From: Paractinoplanes tereljensis
Lineage (GTDB): Bacteria > Actinomycetota > Actinomycetes > Mycobacteriales > Micromonosporaceae
Length of the DNA stretch: 64,000 nucleotides
Assembly (NCBI RefSeq): GCF_016862435.1
Contig: NZ_BOMY01000035.1
Location: forward strand, 90,585-154,584
Reading direction: 5' to 3'
The notes below the pieces were generated by a model. It was not told where the DNA came from, searched no databases, and worked only from the letters and a program-made list of their open reading frames with translations. Positions 45,201 through 54,800 of this stretch are shown piece by piece (positions within the stretch are counted from its first letter, which is position 1; every line of letters begins with the position of its first letter). The translations under genes and the position numbers were made by a program.

Positions 45201-46417
45201 GACGCCAGCCGTACGGTCGCGGTGACGTGCTCGCCGGCCGCGGTCCGCCCGGTCACGTCGACCTGCCCGGCGTGTTCCCGGCCGGTGAAGGTCAGCGTGT
45301 CGTAGGCGTAGCAGGGCCCGCCGAGCCGCAGCGAGATGCCGCCCAGCACCACCTCGGGGCCGAGCCGGTCGGTGACGTACCGCTGCACCAGACCGGTGGT
45401 GGTCAGGATGTTGAGGAAGATGTCCTTGCTGCCCCGGCGCACCGCGGCATCGCGGTCGTGATGCACGTCCTGGAAGTCGCGGGTGGCCAGGGCGGTGCTG
45501 ATGATGACGGTCGGGGTGACCGCCAGCTCCCACGCCGGCAGCTCGCCCACCGCCGGGCGCCAGGCCGGCAGCCCGTCCGCGAAGGCGACCCGCACCCGGT
45601 CACCGATGCGCACCTCGTCCGGGCGTACGTCCCGAAGCTCACCCACCATCCGCACCCCCTCGTCCAGGTCGACAAGCGCGACCACCACCGGCGACCGCCG
45701 GCCGGGCAGCGGCGGATGGCGGTGCACGACGTAGCTGTGGATGCGCCCGGTGCCGGCCGCCACGGCGTACTCCGGCTTGAAGGCACCGCAGCGCGGGCAG
45801 GCCGGGCCGGGCGGGTGGCGCAGCGTGCCGCACTCGCCGCAGCGCTGGATGCGCAGTTCGCCGGCCTCGACACCGGCCCAGAAGAACGCGGTGTCCGGGC
45901 TGATCACCGGCCGGATCGGGGCTTCCCGCCCGGCCGCCGGCACGGCCTCGGGGCGGAACTTCAGGATCCGGAACCGCATGTCGGCCACCGGTTCGCCGCC
46001 GACCTCCCAGACGCTCTCGGTGGTGAAGAACCTGCCCTCGCCGAGCGCGGTGCGCTTCGGCCCGGTGACCTCGGTGAGCCGGGTGCGCACCGCGACCGTC
46101 TCGCCGACCCGCAGGTAGCGCTGGTAGGTCTGGCCGCAGTCGGTCGCCACCACCGAGGTGTAGCCGGCCTCGTCGAGCACGGCCGACATCTCGCTCAGCG
46201 GGTCGTTCTCCGGCTTGGGCCGCAGCCCGCGCATGGTCCAAACCTGCACCATCGCGGGCGGGGCCACGCCATCCCGCTCGTAGACCGGGTTGTCGTCGCC
46301 GATCGCGGTGAGCCAGTCCCGGATGGCCGGCCGGTTGACCGGGTCGCGGGCGATCCGGGCCGGCGACAGGCCGGCCGCGGCGATCCGCTGGGCGGCGGTG
46401 CTGATCGGGTCGGTCAT
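45197..46417 (-). CDS. chsH2-chsH1: Fused steroid enoyl-CoA hydratase ChsH2-ChsH1
   Basis: This 406-residue protein combines three modules: an N-terminal MaoC-like hotdog (about 15-160), a DUF35 zinc-ribbon/OB domain (165-290; Cys193, Cys196, Cys207, Cys210) and a C-terminal MaoC-like domain (300-406). The last contains STALATRDFQDVHHD with Asp314 and His319, equivalent to the catalytic D29/H34 of M. tuberculosis ChsH1 (Rv3541c). In M. tuberculosis ChsH2 (MaoC-DUF35) and ChsH1 are separate subunits. Here they are one chain. It hydrates the C22 enoyl-CoA, and the DUF35 part should dock Ltp2. Confidence 0.92.
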   Translation of the reverse strand: MTDPISTAAQRIAAAGLSPARIARDPVNRPAIRDWLTAIGDDNPVYERDGVAPPAMVQVWTMRGLRPKPENDPLSEMSAVLDEAGYTSVVATDCGQTYQRYLRVGETVAVRTRLTEVTGPKRTALGEGRFFTTESVWEVGGEPVADMRFRILKFRPEAVPAAGREAPIRPVISPDTAFFWAGVEAGELRIQRCGECGTLRHPPGPACPRCGAFKPEYAVAAGTGRIHSYVVHRHPPLPGRRSPVVVALVDLDEGVRMVGELRDVRPDEVRIGDRVRVAFADGLPAWRPAVGELPAWELAVTPTVIISTALATRDFQDVHHDRDAAVRRGSKDIFLNILTTTGLVQRYVTDRLGPEVVLGGISLRLGGPCYAYDTLTFTGREHAGQVDVTGRTAAGEHVTATVRLAS

Positions 46418-47547
46418 CGCGGCACCCGGGGCAGTCCGAGCCCGGCCGACGCGATGATCTCCCGCTGGATCTCGTTGACCCCGCCGCCGAAGGTCAGCAC
46501 CAGATTGCGTTTGGCCTGCAGGTCGAGCCAGGTCAGCAGGTCGGCGGTGGCCGGGTCGGACGGGTCGCCGTGCCGCCAGACGAGGTCCTCGAGTTCCTGG
46601 CCGACCCGCAGCAGCCGCTCCGAGGAGAAGACCTTGGTGGCCGAGGCGTCGGCGGCGTTCAGCGGGGCGCCCGCCACCTGCCAGTTGAGCAGCTCGTTAA
46701 CCCGGCGGCAGGCCTCCGCGCGCAGCAGCGCGAGCCGCACGTCCGGGGTGTCGTGGGTGACCGCCCAGGCCCGTACCCGATCGATGAGGACGCCGAACCG
46801 CCCGGCCGGACCCAGCATCACCCGCTCGTGGTTGAGCTGCGCGGTCAGCAGCCGCCAGCCGCCGTTCTCGGCCCCGACCAGGCGGTTCGCCGGCACCCGC
46901 ACGTCGGTGAGATAGACCGTGTTGACGTGGTGCGCGCCGTCGCAGGTGATGATCGGCGTCCACGAGTAACCCGGGTCGGCGGTGTCCACGATCAGCACGG
47001 ACAGACCCTTGTGGCGGGGTGCGTCCGGGTCGGTGCGGCAGGCCAGCCACAGGTAGTCGGCGTCGTGCGCGCCGGTGGTGAACATCTTCTGGCCGTTCAC
47101 GACATAGCCGTCGCCGTCCCGGACCGCCCGGGTGCGCAACGCGGCCAGGTCGGTGCCGGCCTCCGGCTCGGTGTAGCCGATCGCGAAGTGGATCTCGCCG
47201 GCCAGGATGCGCGGCAGGAAGAACTCCTGCTGCTCGGCCGAGCCGTGCGCGAGCAGGGTCGGCGCCACCGTCTGCAGGGTGACCGCGGGCAGCGGGACGT
47301 CGGCCCGGGCCGCCTCGTTCACGAAGATCTGCTGCTCGACCGGGCCGAGTCCGGCCCCGCCGAACCACTCCGGGAAACCGAGCCCCAGCCAGCCGTCCCG
47401 GCCGAGCCGCCGAACCAGGTCGCGATAGACCGCGCCGTGCCGCTCCCGCAGCACTTCGGCGTGCTCCTCGACGGTCAAAACCTTCTGGAGGTACGCGCGG
47501 AGCCGCGCCCGCAGAAGGTGCTGCTCCTCAGTCAGGTCGATGAACAT
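46414..47547 (-). CDS. chsE2: Steroid acyl-CoA dehydrogenase subunit ChsE2 (FadE29)
   Basis: This 377-residue acyl-CoA dehydrogenase contains IHFAIGYTEPEAGTDLAAL, VNGQKMFTTGAHDADYLWL and GGGVNEIQREIIASAGLGLP, matching Rv3543c. It pairs with ChsE1 in an alpha2-beta2 enzyme that dehydrogenates the three-carbon side chain. The ATG lies 20 bases inside chsE1, and the stop overlaps the chsH fusion start (ATGA). Confidence 0.92.
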   Translation of the reverse strand: MFIDLTEEQHLLRARLRAYLQKVLTVEEHAEVLRERHGAVYRDLVRRLGRDGWLGLGFPEWFGGAGLGPVEQQIFVNEAARADVPLPAVTLQTVAPTLLAHGSAEQQEFFLPRILAGEIHFAIGYTEPEAGTDLAALRTRAVRDGDGYVVNGQKMFTTGAHDADYLWLACRTDPDAPRHKGLSVLIVDTADPGYSWTPIITCDGAHHVNTVYLTDVRVPANRLVGAENGGWRLLTAQLNHERVMLGPAGRFGVLIDRVRAWAVTHDTPDVRLALLRAEACRRVNELLNWQVAGAPLNAADASATKVFSSERLLRVGQELEDLVWRHGDPSDPATADLLTWLDLQAKRNLVLTFGGGVNEIQREIIASAGLGLPRVPR

Positions 47548-48484
47548 CCAGAGCTCCCAGCCGATGCAGGTGGCGGACCAGGTCGCGGACCAGCGCGGTG
47601 TGCCGGTGCAGCGGGTAGTCGGCGGCCAGGCCGAGCCCGCCGTGCAGGTGGTGGCAGGTGCGCAGGGCCGGCAGGGCCTCGCTGCACAACCAGTACGCCG
47701 CGGTCCACCGATCGGCCTCGCCCCAGTTGGCCGCGAGGGCGGCCAGGTGCATGGTGCGGGAGGCGATGTAGACGTCGGCGATCTGCTGGGCCACGGCCTG
47801 GAAGGTGGCGAGCGGGCGGCCGAACTGGTGCCGGTCCCGCACGTGGTCGGCGGTCATCCGCAGCGCCCCGGCCAGCGCACCGTCACCGAGCGCGCAGGCC
47901 CCGCCCACGGCGTACCCCCCGAGGTCGGCTCCCACCAACGGCTCGGCGGCGACATCTCTCAGCTGAAGTGAGAATTCGTCCGTTCCGGCCGAGGTCGGAG
48001 TGCGCGTCAGCGTGCCGTCGGCCGGGTCGACGACGGCGACGCCCCGGTTTGTCGGGACCAGGACGCGGTAGGCCCGGTCGGCGTCCGGGACCGCGTGGCA
48101 CGTCCCGGTCACCCGCCAGTCCTCGGTGGCCGTGACCGGCTCGCCCAGGGCGGCGGTGAGGACCTGGCCGGCCAGCACCCGCGGGAGCAGATCGCGTTGC
48201 TGCGAAGGGTTGCCCCAGCGGGCCACCGGCAGCACGCCGAGGGCCAGAGTGGACCAGGCCGGCACCCGGGCGGCGTGCCGGCCGATCTCGGCGAGCAGCA
48301 GGCCGGTCTCCAGCGCGCCGAGCCCGGCGCCGCCCAGTTCGACCGGCACCGCGAGGCCGAGCAGCCCGGCCTGGCCGAGCGATTTCCACAGCCGTTCCGG
48401 CGTGTCGTCGTTGTCGCTCAGCACCTCGCCGGCGAGACGGACGATCGCCTCCTGGGCGTCGTCGAGCGCGAAGTCCGGACCCAT
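47528..48484 (-). CDS. chsE1: Steroid acyl-CoA dehydrogenase subunit ChsE1 (FadE28)
   Basis: This 318-residue acyl-CoA dehydrogenase-like subunit has DRHQFGRPLATFQAVAQQIADVY near the middle and CHHLHGGLGLAADYPLHRH near the end. It matches Rv3544c in order and type. It is the partner of ChsE2. ATG 48484 is chosen because it gives the family N-terminus; the frame extends upstream through the KstR box without homology. It is the first gene of the chsE1-chsE2-chsH-ltp2 operon, divergent from kstR. Confidence 0.92.
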   Translation of the reverse strand: MGPDFALDDAQEAIVRLAGEVLSDNDDTPERLWKSLGQAGLLGLAVPVELGGAGLGALETGLLLAEIGRHAARVPAWSTLALGVLPVARWGNPSQQRDLLPRVLAGQVLTAALGEPVTATEDWRVTGTCHAVPDADRAYRVLVPTNRGVAVVDPADGTLTRTPTSAGTDEFSLQLRDVAAEPLVGADLGGYAVGGACALGDGALAGALRMTADHVRDRHQFGRPLATFQAVAQQIADVYIASRTMHLAALAANWGEADRWTAAYWLCSEALPALRTCHHLHGGLGLAADYPLHRHTALVRDLVRHLHRLGALDVHRPD

Positions 48485-48492
48485 TCCGCCAT

Positions 48493-48506
48493 TAGAACAC
48501 GTTTCA
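48493..48506. promoter_or_regulatory. KstR operator, chsE1/kstR
   Basis: TAGAACACGTTTCA is an exact match to TNNAACNNGTTNNA, 9 bases upstream of chsE1 and 86 upstream of kstR. It implies that KstR controls the chsE operon and perhaps its own gene. Confidence 0.8.
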
Positions 48507-48592
48507 CTTTGGTGGGAACAGCGGTCGCCGCAACAGGTTGTCAACATCCCGTTGCTAGGCTGGGGAGACGATTCGGGCCGCGAGGGGTAGCG

Positions 48593-49204
48593 ATGGCAAC
48601 ACCGAGAACAAATACCAGTACGAGTGCCGCACTGACCGCACTGGACGGCTCGGCCGCCCAGCGTGACCGGCGGCGCCGGATCCTCGAGGCGACGTTGTCG
48701 CTGGCCTCCAAGGGCGGCTACGACGCGGTTCAGATGCGCACCGTCGCGGAGCGCGCCGAGGTGGCCCTCGGCACGCTGTACCGCTATTTCCCCTCGAAGA
48801 TCCACCTGCTGGTGTCGGCGCTGGCCCTGGAGCTGGAGAAGATCCAGGAGAAACTCGAGCGCAAGCCGATCCCCGGCGACACCGCGCACGAGCGCATGCA
48901 GTTCGTGCTGGCCATGGTGACCCGGGCGATGCAGCGCGAGCCGCTGCTCACCGAGGCGATGACCCGGGCCTTCATGTTCGCCGACCCGTCCGCGAGCGCC
49001 GAGGTCAACGCGGTGGCGCGGCTGATGGAGGACATGTTCACCCGGGCCATGACCGACGGCGAACCGACCGCCGACGATCAGGCGAAGGCACGGGTCATCG
49101 GGGACGTGTGGCTGTCCAACCTGGTGGCCTGGGTGACCCGCCGCGCCTCGGCGAACGACGTGGTGAACCACCTGGAACTGGCCAGCCGCCTGCTGCTGCG
49201 CTGA
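48593..49204 (+). CDS. kstR: TetR-family sterol catabolism repressor KstR
   Basis: This 203-residue TetR regulator has its HTH at residues 50-69 (TVAERAEVALGTLYRYFPSK) and a ligand domain containing REPLLTEAMTRAFMFADPSA and DVWLSNLVAWVTRRASANDV. It is strongly collinear with M. tuberculosis KstR (Rv3574). It represses sterol genes and is released by steroid CoA intermediates. ATG 48593 follows a GAGGGG ribosome-binding site. The N-terminal 20 residues before AAQRDRRRRILEATL are variable. Confidence 0.94.
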   Translation: MATPRTNTSTSAALTALDGSAAQRDRRRRILEATLSLASKGGYDAVQMRTVAERAEVALGTLYRYFPSKIHLLVSALALELEKIQEKLERKPIPGDTAHERMQFVLAMVTRAMQREPLLTEAMTRAFMFADPSASAEVNAVARLMEDMFTRAMTDGEPTADDQAKARVIGDVWLSNLVAWVTRRASANDVVNHLELASRLLLR

Positions 49205-49216
49205 GCTGCTCGACGC

Positions 49217-49648
49217 TTATTCGACCAGGGCGACCAGTTTCGCCAGTGCCTGCTGGCCCGCGGTGCCGGCCTGCTTCTCCAGCATGCCGGCCATCGGGCC
49301 CTTCAGCGCCGGGCCGATGAACTCCATCTCGTAGGTGATGTGCGAGCCACCGTCGGTCGGCTCGACGACGAAGAGATTCTTCGCCTTGACGCCCATCGGG
49401 CCGTCGCCGTTCTGCTCGAGCCGGCCCGGCGCCGCCGCCGTGGTCACCCGCCAGGCCATCTCGGCCGGCATGCCCATCAGCTTGACCTTCTGCTTGTAGG
49501 TCGTGCCCTCGTCGAGAGTCGCCGGGACATCGCCGGTGAATCCCTCGTGCATCGTGTTCCATTCCGGGACCCGCGACGGGGTCGACAGCACTTCCCAGAT
49601 CCGCTGCGGATCCGCTTTGGCATCGGCCTCAACGGTCACCTTGGCCAT
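49217..49648 (-). CDS. SRPBCC (START-like) protein under a KstR box
   Basis: This 143-residue START-fold protein has VEADAKADPQRIWEVLSTP at the N-terminus, PEWNTMHEGFTGDV, and a C-terminal helix (LKGPMAGMLEKQAGTAGQQ) that would cap a hydrophobic cavity. Such proteins bind lipids, sterols or polyketides. It is preceded by a perfect KstR box and is divergent from a PaaI-type thioesterase. Intracellular steroid carriage is suggested by fold and regulation, not shown. It has no signal peptide. Confidence 0.8.
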   Translation of the reverse strand: MAKVTVEADAKADPQRIWEVLSTPSRVPEWNTMHEGFTGDVPATLDEGTTYKQKVKLMGMPAEMAWRVTTAAAPGRLEQNGDGPMGVKAKNLFVVEPTDGGSHITYEMEFIGPALKGPMAGMLEKQAGTAGQQALAKLVALVE

Positions 49649-49673
49649 CGCGCAACTCCTCTTCTAGAGCAAC

Positions 49674-49687
49674 TAGAACAGGTTATA
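49674..49687. promoter_or_regulatory. KstR operator, SRPBCC/thioesterase
   Basis: TAGAACAGGTTATA is an exact match to TNNAACNNGTTNNA, 25 bases upstream of the SRPBCC gene and 55 upstream of the divergent thioesterase. Confidence 0.8.
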
Positions 49688-49742
49688 GCAGTGTGACTTG
49701 ATTCACTAGCTCCACCGCCGCGCGGACGGCGATGCTGTCTAG

Positions 49743-50363
49743 GTGGAACGACGCGAAGCCATCACCGAGTTGGGCGAAGCGCTGCGGCTGCTCGTCGACC
49801 AGGCCACCACCACCGAGATGCCGGCCGACGACCTGCTCCGCGCGGCGGCCGAGCTGCGCGAGGTCGCCGCCCGGCTGGGCGTGCGCACCCGCGACCGGTC
49901 CACCCTGGCCAGCGCCGACGACCTGCTCGGCGGCGTCCGGATGTACAACCCGGTGACCGGCGGCGGCAGCGCCCTGGCCCCGCCACTGCACATCGAGGTG
50001 GTGGCCGGGGTGGCGATCGGCCGGTGCACGCTGGGCCTGGCCTTCGAGGGCCCGCCGCGGTTCGCGCACGGCGGCGTGAGCGCGATGCTGCTCGACCAGA
50101 TCCTCGGCCACGCGGTGGTCGCCTCCGGCAACCCGGGGATGACCGTCCGCCTCGACATGGTCTACCGGGCGCCGGTCCCGCTGTGCACGCCGCTGCGGCT
50201 GACCGCCGAGGTGCAGCAGGTGGACGGCCGCCGGGTCACCGCCACCGGCACCATCGCGACCGAGGCCGAGCCGGACACGGTCCTGGTCTCGGCCTCGGGC
50301 ACGTTCATGGGATTGCGGGCCGACCAGACGAAACGCCTGTTCGGCCCGGTCCTCAAGGCGTGA
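49743..50363 (+). CDS. PaaI-type hotdog thioesterase
   Basis: This 206-residue protein has an N-terminal helical region (about 1-60) and a hotdog domain with PPRFAHGGVSAMLLDQILGH, the PaaI/4HBT pattern. It is predicted to hydrolyse an acyl-CoA, possibly to recycle CoA from blocked steroid intermediates. It starts at GTG 49743. Its divergent position from the SRPBCC gene across a KstR box suggests membership in the sterol regulon. The 3' end overlaps the convergent glycoside hydrolase gene by 11 bases. Confidence 0.82.
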   Translation: MERREAITELGEALRLLVDQATTTEMPADDLLRAAAELREVAARLGVRTRDRSTLASADDLLGGVRMYNPVTGGGSALAPPLHIEVVAGVAIGRCTLGLAFEGPPRFAHGGVSAMLLDQILGHAVVASGNPGMTVRLDMVYRAPVPLCTPLRLTAEVQQVDGRRVTATGTIATEAEPDTVLVSASGTFMGLRADQTKRLFGPVLKA

Positions 50364-51708
50364 GGGTGATGGCGTAGGCGTCCTTGGCGTTGGTCCAGCT
50401 GATCGGGACGGTGATCGCGCTACTGGTCACGGTCACCCGGGCGTTGGACACGACGGTGGGCGCGCTCACGTACGCGTTCGTCGACGGCAAGCGCTCCACC
50501 AGCACGTTCACCGAGCCGCTGGTGACCAGCCAGGACGGGATGCCGGTGTAGCGGACGTCGATGGCACCCTGCGCCCCGCCGGCCTTCGCGCCGAGGACCG
50601 CGATCGACTTGCGGGCCGACGAGTCCTGGAAGACGGTGCCGTCGTGGCTGGAGCTGGCGGTGATCTTCGTGCGCTGGCCGGTCTGGTCGGCGTAGCGCTT
50701 GTAGACCCACCACTGCCCCATCGGCTGGTTGGCGTTCGCGGTGACCAGCCAGCCGAACGTGTCGTACAGCGACGGCGTCTGGCCGACCATGCCCCAGTTC
50801 GCCCGCGCGCCGTCGCAGTTGCAGCGTTCGAGCCGGGCGATGTACCAGGCGGACGGGCCGGGCTGCTGCTCGTCGCCGAACGCGCCGTACTCGTTGACCG
50901 AGGTCCCGCTGATGGTGATGCCGCGGCTGGAGAGCATGCCGGACAGGTTGGCCGCGTCGGTCGCCGGGTCGCCGGGCAGGTCGTGCCAGCTCATGATGTT
51001 CGGGACGACGTTGTTGGCCTTCACGTAGTCGAGGTAGGTCGTCCACCACGAGTTCCCGGAGGTGGGCACGCCGGCATAGCTCGGGCCTTCCAGCACCGCG
51101 CCGGGGATCGCGGCCCGCACCAGCTGGGTGCCGCGCCGGATCATCTCCAGGTATTGGGCCTGGGTGCGGCCCCAGAAGAAGATGTTCGGCTCGTTCCACA
51201 GGTCCCAGCGCACGTCGGAACCGGTCATCCCGTTGGCCTTGGCGTCGGCGATCAGCTGGTTGACGAAGTTCGTGTACTCGGTCCAGTTGCCGCTGTCTCC
51301 CGGCCAGCGCGGAACAGTGCAGACCCCGTCCGAACCCCACATGCCGGACAGCAGCAGGCTGAACCGCGCGCCGGTGGCCTTGGCCCGCGCGTAGTACGCC
51401 TTGATGAAGTTCCACCGCGCGGTGTAGCCGCCGTTCACGTACCCGCCGTTGGGGCACCCGATCTGCGAGCCGCCGGCCCGCAGGACCTTGACTTTGATCT
51501 GGCTCTGCAACGACGCCGACGGGGTCGCGCCGTTCTGCGAGATGCCGTAGATGAAGCCGGACGCCCGGTAGGTCGGCGTTCCGCCGTACGCGGTCATGTC
51601 GACGGTCAGGGTCTCCACCGCGGCCAGGGCCGGGCCGGCGGGCTGGGCAACAAGAGCAAGGACGACCAATACGGGTACGGCGAGCAGCCGACCCAGCCGA
51701 TTCAGCAT
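50353..51708 (-). CDS. Secreted clan-A glycoside hydrolase (GH39-like)
   Basis: This 451-residue protein begins with a signal peptide (LLAVPVLVVLALVAQPAGPALA, cleavage near residue 30). A TIM-barrel glycosidase region shows acid/base Glu173 in WDLWNEPN and probable nucleophile Glu273 in SVNEYGAFG. A C-terminal beta domain (about 345-451) follows. The pattern fits GH clan A, with GH39 the nearest guess. It should be exported and act on plant or microbial polysaccharide. GGAG precedes ATG 51708. Its promoter is flanked by two near-identical palindromic operators. Confidence 0.78.
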   Translation of the reverse strand: MLNRLGRLLAVPVLVVLALVAQPAGPALAAVETLTVDMTAYGGTPTYRASGFIYGISQNGATPSASLQSQIKVKVLRAGGSQIGCPNGGYVNGGYTARWNFIKAYYARAKATGARFSLLLSGMWGSDGVCTVPRWPGDSGNWTEYTNFVNQLIADAKANGMTGSDVRWDLWNEPNIFFWGRTQAQYLEMIRRGTQLVRAAIPGAVLEGPSYAGVPTSGNSWWTTYLDYVKANNVVPNIMSWHDLPGDPATDAANLSGMLSSRGITISGTSVNEYGAFGDEQQPGPSAWYIARLERCNCDGARANWGMVGQTPSLYDTFGWLVTANANQPMGQWWVYKRYADQTGQRTKITASSSHDGTVFQDSSARKSIAVLGAKAGGAQGAIDVRYTGIPSWLVTSGSVNVLVERLPSTNAYVSAPTVVSNARVTVTSSAITVPISWTNAKDAYAITLTP

Positions 51709-51767
51709 CTGCCAACTCCTTGGGGGCGTACGGCCGCCGCGGGAGTGACCGAGCTGATCGGCTCAGC

Positions 51768-51782
51768 GGAAAACTGTTTCCC
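51768..51782. promoter_or_regulatory. Operator O1 of the glycoside hydrolase promoter
   Basis: GGAAAACTGTTTCCC lies directly downstream of the predicted -10. It is a one-base-shorter inverted copy of the site at 51834-51849. The palindromic form suggests a LacI- or similar sugar-responsive repressor. Confidence 0.55.
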
Positions 51783-51812
51783 ACGCTAGAGATGGACGTT
51801 TATAGATGTCAA
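51783..51812 (-). promoter_or_regulatory. Predicted promoter of the glycoside hydrolase gene
   Basis: On the minus strand TTGACA (51807-51812) and TAGCGT (51783-51788) are 18 bases apart. It lies about 75 bases upstream of the ATG and between two operator-like palindromes. Confidence 0.5.
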
Positions 51813-51833
51813 TGGTGTTACGCCGGTAACTCC

Positions 51834-51849
51834 GGGAAACAGGTTTTCC
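51834..51849. promoter_or_regulatory. Operator O2 of the glycoside hydrolase promoter
   Basis: GGGAAACAGGTTTTCC pairs with the site at 51768-51782 (one base shorter) and lies upstream of the -35. The pair could support looping or cooperative repression. It is only 6 bases from the end of the WD-repeat gene. Confidence 0.55.
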
Positions 51850-51854
51850 TTGGC

Positions 51855-54800
51855 CTACAGCTCCAGGGTCAGGGCCACCAGGCCGGAGGTGGTGCCCACA
51901 CAGAGCAGCCCGCCCGGAGCCAGCACCATCTCCTGCACCGACGCCTCCAGATTCAACTCGGTCACCATCGCCTCCTTTCCGAGATCCCAGACCCGCACCA
52001 TCCCGTCGCTGCTGGCGACACAGAGCAGTTCCCGGCCGGCCAGGCGGAACGCCAACAGGTCGGTGACATACAACGAGTGCTTCGTGAACGGAACCGTGAC
52101 GGGTTGCCCGGTGCGAGTCGACCAGCAGCGCACCACGCCTTCGTCGTCACCGGAGAGCACCACCCGCTCCCCACGCCAGCGGGCGAAGGTCACCGCGTTG
52201 ACGTCACCGTCGTGGGGAGTCAGGGGTTCGCCGAGCGCCGTGAGGTCCTCCAAGCGCCACAACCGGACCGTGGAGTCCCCGCTGCCGGTGGCCACCAATG
52301 CGGGGCCGCCGCCCGGCTCCTCGTCCGGCCCGACGGTGGCGATCGCCCAGATCCGCGCAGTGTGCCCGACTAGTTCGCCGGTGAGCGTGAACGTGCTCAG
52401 ATTCCACACCCGCACGTCACCGCCGGCGGTCCCGGCGAGGGCCACGAGCCGAGCGCCGCGCTCGGCGACGGCAACCGCAACGGCCGACGACATCCACCCG
52501 CTTCCCGATTCGTTGATGAGCCAGCCGATCTGTCGTCGGCTCGCCGCATCCCAGATCCGGAGAGTTCCATTCAGGCCGCTGCCAAGGAGACGCCCGTCGG
52601 GGAGCGCACGAACCTGGCCGGCCCAGTTCCGGCCGCCTGCCAATCGGGCTCCGGTCACTGGGGCTTCGGCCATGACCCGCAACTCGATCGAGCAGTTGTC
52701 GCCGGTGGTTGCCAGCAGCTCCCGGCCGTGGTCGCCGGCCACCGCAAGGCTCGACACACCCGGCGCTCGCCCGAGCACCGGCTTGCCCAATTGCTCGCAT
52801 CGGTCCAGATCCCACAACCGGACAGTGTCGCGGTCGCAGGAAGCCGCAATCGGCTTGCCATCCACCGCACCAAGTGCCAACGCCTGAACGGAGGCGTCGT
52901 GACCCCGCATGGGTTCACCAATCTGCTCCCCGGTGAGCAGATTCCAGAGCCGTATTTCCCCGTCGATGTCGCCGGTGAGTGCCACCAGCGTGCCGGTGAG
53001 ATCAGCCATGATCGCTGCCCGGGGCGCGGTTCGATGCCCGCTCAGCGGTGGTGACAACTCAGTGCCGGCCAGCACGTCACAGGCGATCAGCCTATTGCCG
53101 TGCTCCGAATAGGTGGCCACGACCCGGTCGCTGTGGCAGATCAGCGCGAGGATCAGGCTGCGAGGCCTGCCGCGAACACGCAGACGCAGGGGTTCGCCAG
53201 TGTCCAGCCACCAGATCGAGACTCGCAGGGACGAGGCAGCGGCCACCACTGGCCGACCGGTCAGCTCACCGGTCGTCAGCCAGGAGACGTGGTCGTTATG
53301 CCCGACCAACAGCGTTGCCGCGACTGGATCGGCCACCAGGTCCCACAGTCGCACGGTACCGTCGGCGCTCCCCGACACGACTACCGTCCGCTCTCCGTGA
53401 CGCGCGTGGCAGAGCGCTGTCACCTCGTTGGTATGGCCATCGAGGCGCTTCACGACCGTTCCTTGTTCGGGATCCCAGACGCGCACGGTGCCGTAGGTGT
53501 CCCCGGTAACCACATAATGACCGCCGGCCTCGTCTCGCGCGGCCAAGGCGGTGACTGCGCCGGTATGCCCGATCATCGGCTGGCCTGCCTCGGCCCGGCG
53601 GTTGAGGTCCCAGCACCGCGCGGTGCCGTCCGCGCCGCCGGTAACCAGATGGCGGTCGCCGCTGCATCTATCGAAGCTGAGCACGCTCACCGGCTGAGCA
53701 TGGCCGCCCCGGGTCGCATCGGCCGTGAGGTTCCAGACCCGGACGGTCCGGTCGGTTCCAGCCGTGACCGCCTGAGGGTGGTTGCCCACGATCCCGGTGG
53801 CCACGGCGTTGACGAAACCGGTGTGGCCGATCAGGGTTTGACCCACCGGTTGCCGGGTTCGCGCATCCCACACTCGCACTTGGTCGTCGTATCCTCCGCT
53901 GACCACGACAGGCCGCCCGTCGTCGAGCACACCAAGCGTCACCGATCGCACGGATTGGCGGTGCGCCCAGATACGCTCGCCCAGGGGTTGCCGGGTGTCC
54001 AGGTCCCAGAGCTGAATGGTCTCGTCATCGCTGCCGGTTACCAGCAGCGGACGGTCGTCGAGCGATCCGACCGTCAAGCTGTTCACCGCGCCGGTGTGGC
54101 CGGCCAGCGGCTCGCCCACCAGTTCCGACTGGGCCACATCCCAGACCCGCACTCGCCCGTCCACACCGCCGGCAACAACCACGGTCCGCTCGGCTGTCCG
54201 GCCGATCGCCACGGCTCGAATCGCAGTGTGCCCATCGGTGATCGGTTCGCCCAGCATTGTCCAGGACCGCAGATCCCAGAGCCGGACGGCGCCGTCGGCG
54301 CCACCGGTGACGGCCACGGGCCGGCCCTCATACTCGCCGACGCCCACGGCAAGAACCGCGTTCGTGTGCCCGACCAAAGGATCGTGCAGGGGTTTGCCGG
54401 TGGACAGGTCGTGCCCTCGCACCAGGCCGTCGCCGCAGGCCAGCAGGACCAAGGCGTACCCGTCCACCTCCACCACGGCGATGGCGTGGATCGGGTCCTC
54501 CCCGGCCGGGACCGGCTCGTCGATTGCCTGGTTGGTGATGAGGTCCCATTTTCGAAGCACACCGTCGGCATCCCCGCTGACCGCGACCGGCCAGCCGTCA
54601 AGCTCATGGACCGCGACGGACAGCACATTGATGTCGTGGCCGAGCAGCCGGCGGTGTGGTCCGGTGGCCGACCAGTCCGCCCAACGGGTACGCCAACGTA
54701 CCGGAAGCTCGAGCCGGTCGATCGCCGCGGCCAGTTCCGGCGCGCCGCACCGATGGGCGGACAGTTGCAGGTAGGAAGCCCGCTCGGCCGGGTCGACCTC

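Noticed and set aside
48530..48539. A second KstR site upstream of kstR (CAACAGGTTG core)
   Set aside because: It has the AAC-N2-GTT core but lacks both flanking T/A positions, so it was not listed as an operator.
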